A program made the translations under genes and the position numbers. From Candidatus Rikenella faecigallinarum (GTDB taxonomy: Bacteria; Bacteroidota; Bacteroidia; Bacteroidales; Rikenellaceae), in contig DXHL01000032.1 in assembly GCA_019113395.1 (NCBI GenBank), positions 103,034 through 149,653 on the forward strand: a stretch of 46,620 nucleotides of DNA, read 5' to 3'. The number at the start of each line of letters is the position of its first letter. Positions within the stretch are counted from its first letter, which is position 1. Positions 46,469-46,620 of this stretch are shown here, piece by piece. The notes under the pieces are model-generated. The model ran no database searches and was not told where the DNA came from. It saw only the letters and a program-made list of their open reading frames with translations.

Positions 46469-46519
46469 AATACTAATAAAATGACCAAAAAACAGAACGC
46501 CCTGTCGTAAGATTAGGAT

Positions 46520-46527
46520 TAATTTTG
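46520..46527 (+). promoter_or_regulatory. Outward-facing promoter-like -7 box inside the right repeat
   Basis: TAATTTTG exactly matches TAnnTTTG. It lies downstream of the AraC gene and points toward the right repeat, 28 bp away. No clear TTTG -33 box is found at 19-21 bases. In the present orientation it would drive DNA beyond the window; inverted, it would face the fimbrial operon. Confidence 0.45.
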
Positions 46528-46555
46528 CCTCGTAAAAATAATGCACAAGTAAGGA

Positions 46556-46577
46556 TGCTTCCTCTCTATCCTTAATA
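46556..46577 (-). repeat. Right 22-bp inverted repeat (IR-R)
   Basis: The plus strand starts TGCTTCCTC and ends CCTTAATA, the exact reverse complement of 45373-45394. Only 43 bp of the window lie beyond it, so the gene on that side is unknown. Confidence 0.95.
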
Positions 46578-46620
46578 AAGCATGGTTTATCGAAGTAAGG
46601 CAAAAGTGCCCAGGGGAGTT

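Larger units (their letters stand above)
45373..46577. other. Candidate invertible segment carrying an AraC regulator
   Basis: Two perfect 22-bp inverted repeats bound 1161 bp that contain one complete gene (araC-type, 45584-46468), its 189-bp upstream and 87-bp downstream DNA. An exact TAnnTTTG element (46520-46527) points outward 28 bp from the right repeat. The 189-bp piece between the left repeat and the AraC gene (part of the 274-bp gap 45310-45583) shows no other recognised element. If the segment flips, the AraC gene and that promoter would face the fimbrial operon. No recombinase gene lies inside it. Confidence 0.6.

Noticed and set aside
45373..46577. The 22-bp repeats as the ends of an insertion sequence.
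   Set aside because: The only gene inside is an AraC regulator, there is no transposase, and no target-site duplication is seen just outside the repeats.

Overview
The window looks like a chromosome segment of a Bacteroidales bacterium, with a GC-rich core resembling the Rikenellaceae/Alistipes end of the order (genus is inference). Evidence: repeated TAnnTTTG promoter -7 elements, weak Shine-Dalgarno sites, FtsZ and FtsA with long low-complexity tails, a Bacteroidetes-type FtsL, a GlsB-like acyltransferase, and a fimbrillin/DUF5119/DUF3575 fimbrial operon. Most of the window is core genome; from about 41 kb it becomes AT-richer and accessory in character.

Layout. 1-4 kb: partial branched-chain aminotransferase and cysS (minus), divergent from a UbiD-family decarboxylase. 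4-6.5 kb: small secreted protein and ATP-type PEP carboxykinase (minus). 6.8-10.7 kb: folE, a PurF homologue with a degenerate glutaminase half, an MgtC-family membrane protein and a GT4 glycosyltransferase (plus). 10.7-13.2 kb: lon (minus). 13.4-20.9 kb: valS, folA, a nucleoside-gate membrane protein, prfB with its +1 frameshift, groES-groEL (plus). 21-22.7 kb: an arsR, redox-disulfide protein, ArsP-type permease cluster with two matching operator-like palindromes. 22.8-27.5 kb: exported esterase-like protein, thyA, class A PBP (minus). 27.8-31.7 kb: alkaline phosphatase, small HTH protein, PepSY-like exported protein, NhaD antiporter (plus). 31.8-38.8 kb: a contracted division cluster, ftsL-ftsI-ftsQ-ftsA-ftsZ (minus), without the mur, mraY and ftsW genes that usually sit inside it. 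39-40.9 kb: GlsB-like acyltransferase and an SBF-type transporter.

41-46.6 kb: a serine-recombinase-like protein that has lost its catalytic residues, then a fimbrial operon (DUF3575 outer-membrane protein, DUF5119 lipoprotein, fimbrillin), then a divergent AraC regulator. The AraC gene with all its flanking DNA lies between two perfect 22-bp inverted repeats (45373-45394 and 46556-46577). The left copy is just upstream of the fimbrial operon. A promoter-like element sits just inside the right copy and points outward. This is the architecture of an invertible DNA switch that would flip regulator and promoter together; it is the most interesting signal in the window. A duplicated regulator-binding site is the main alternative.
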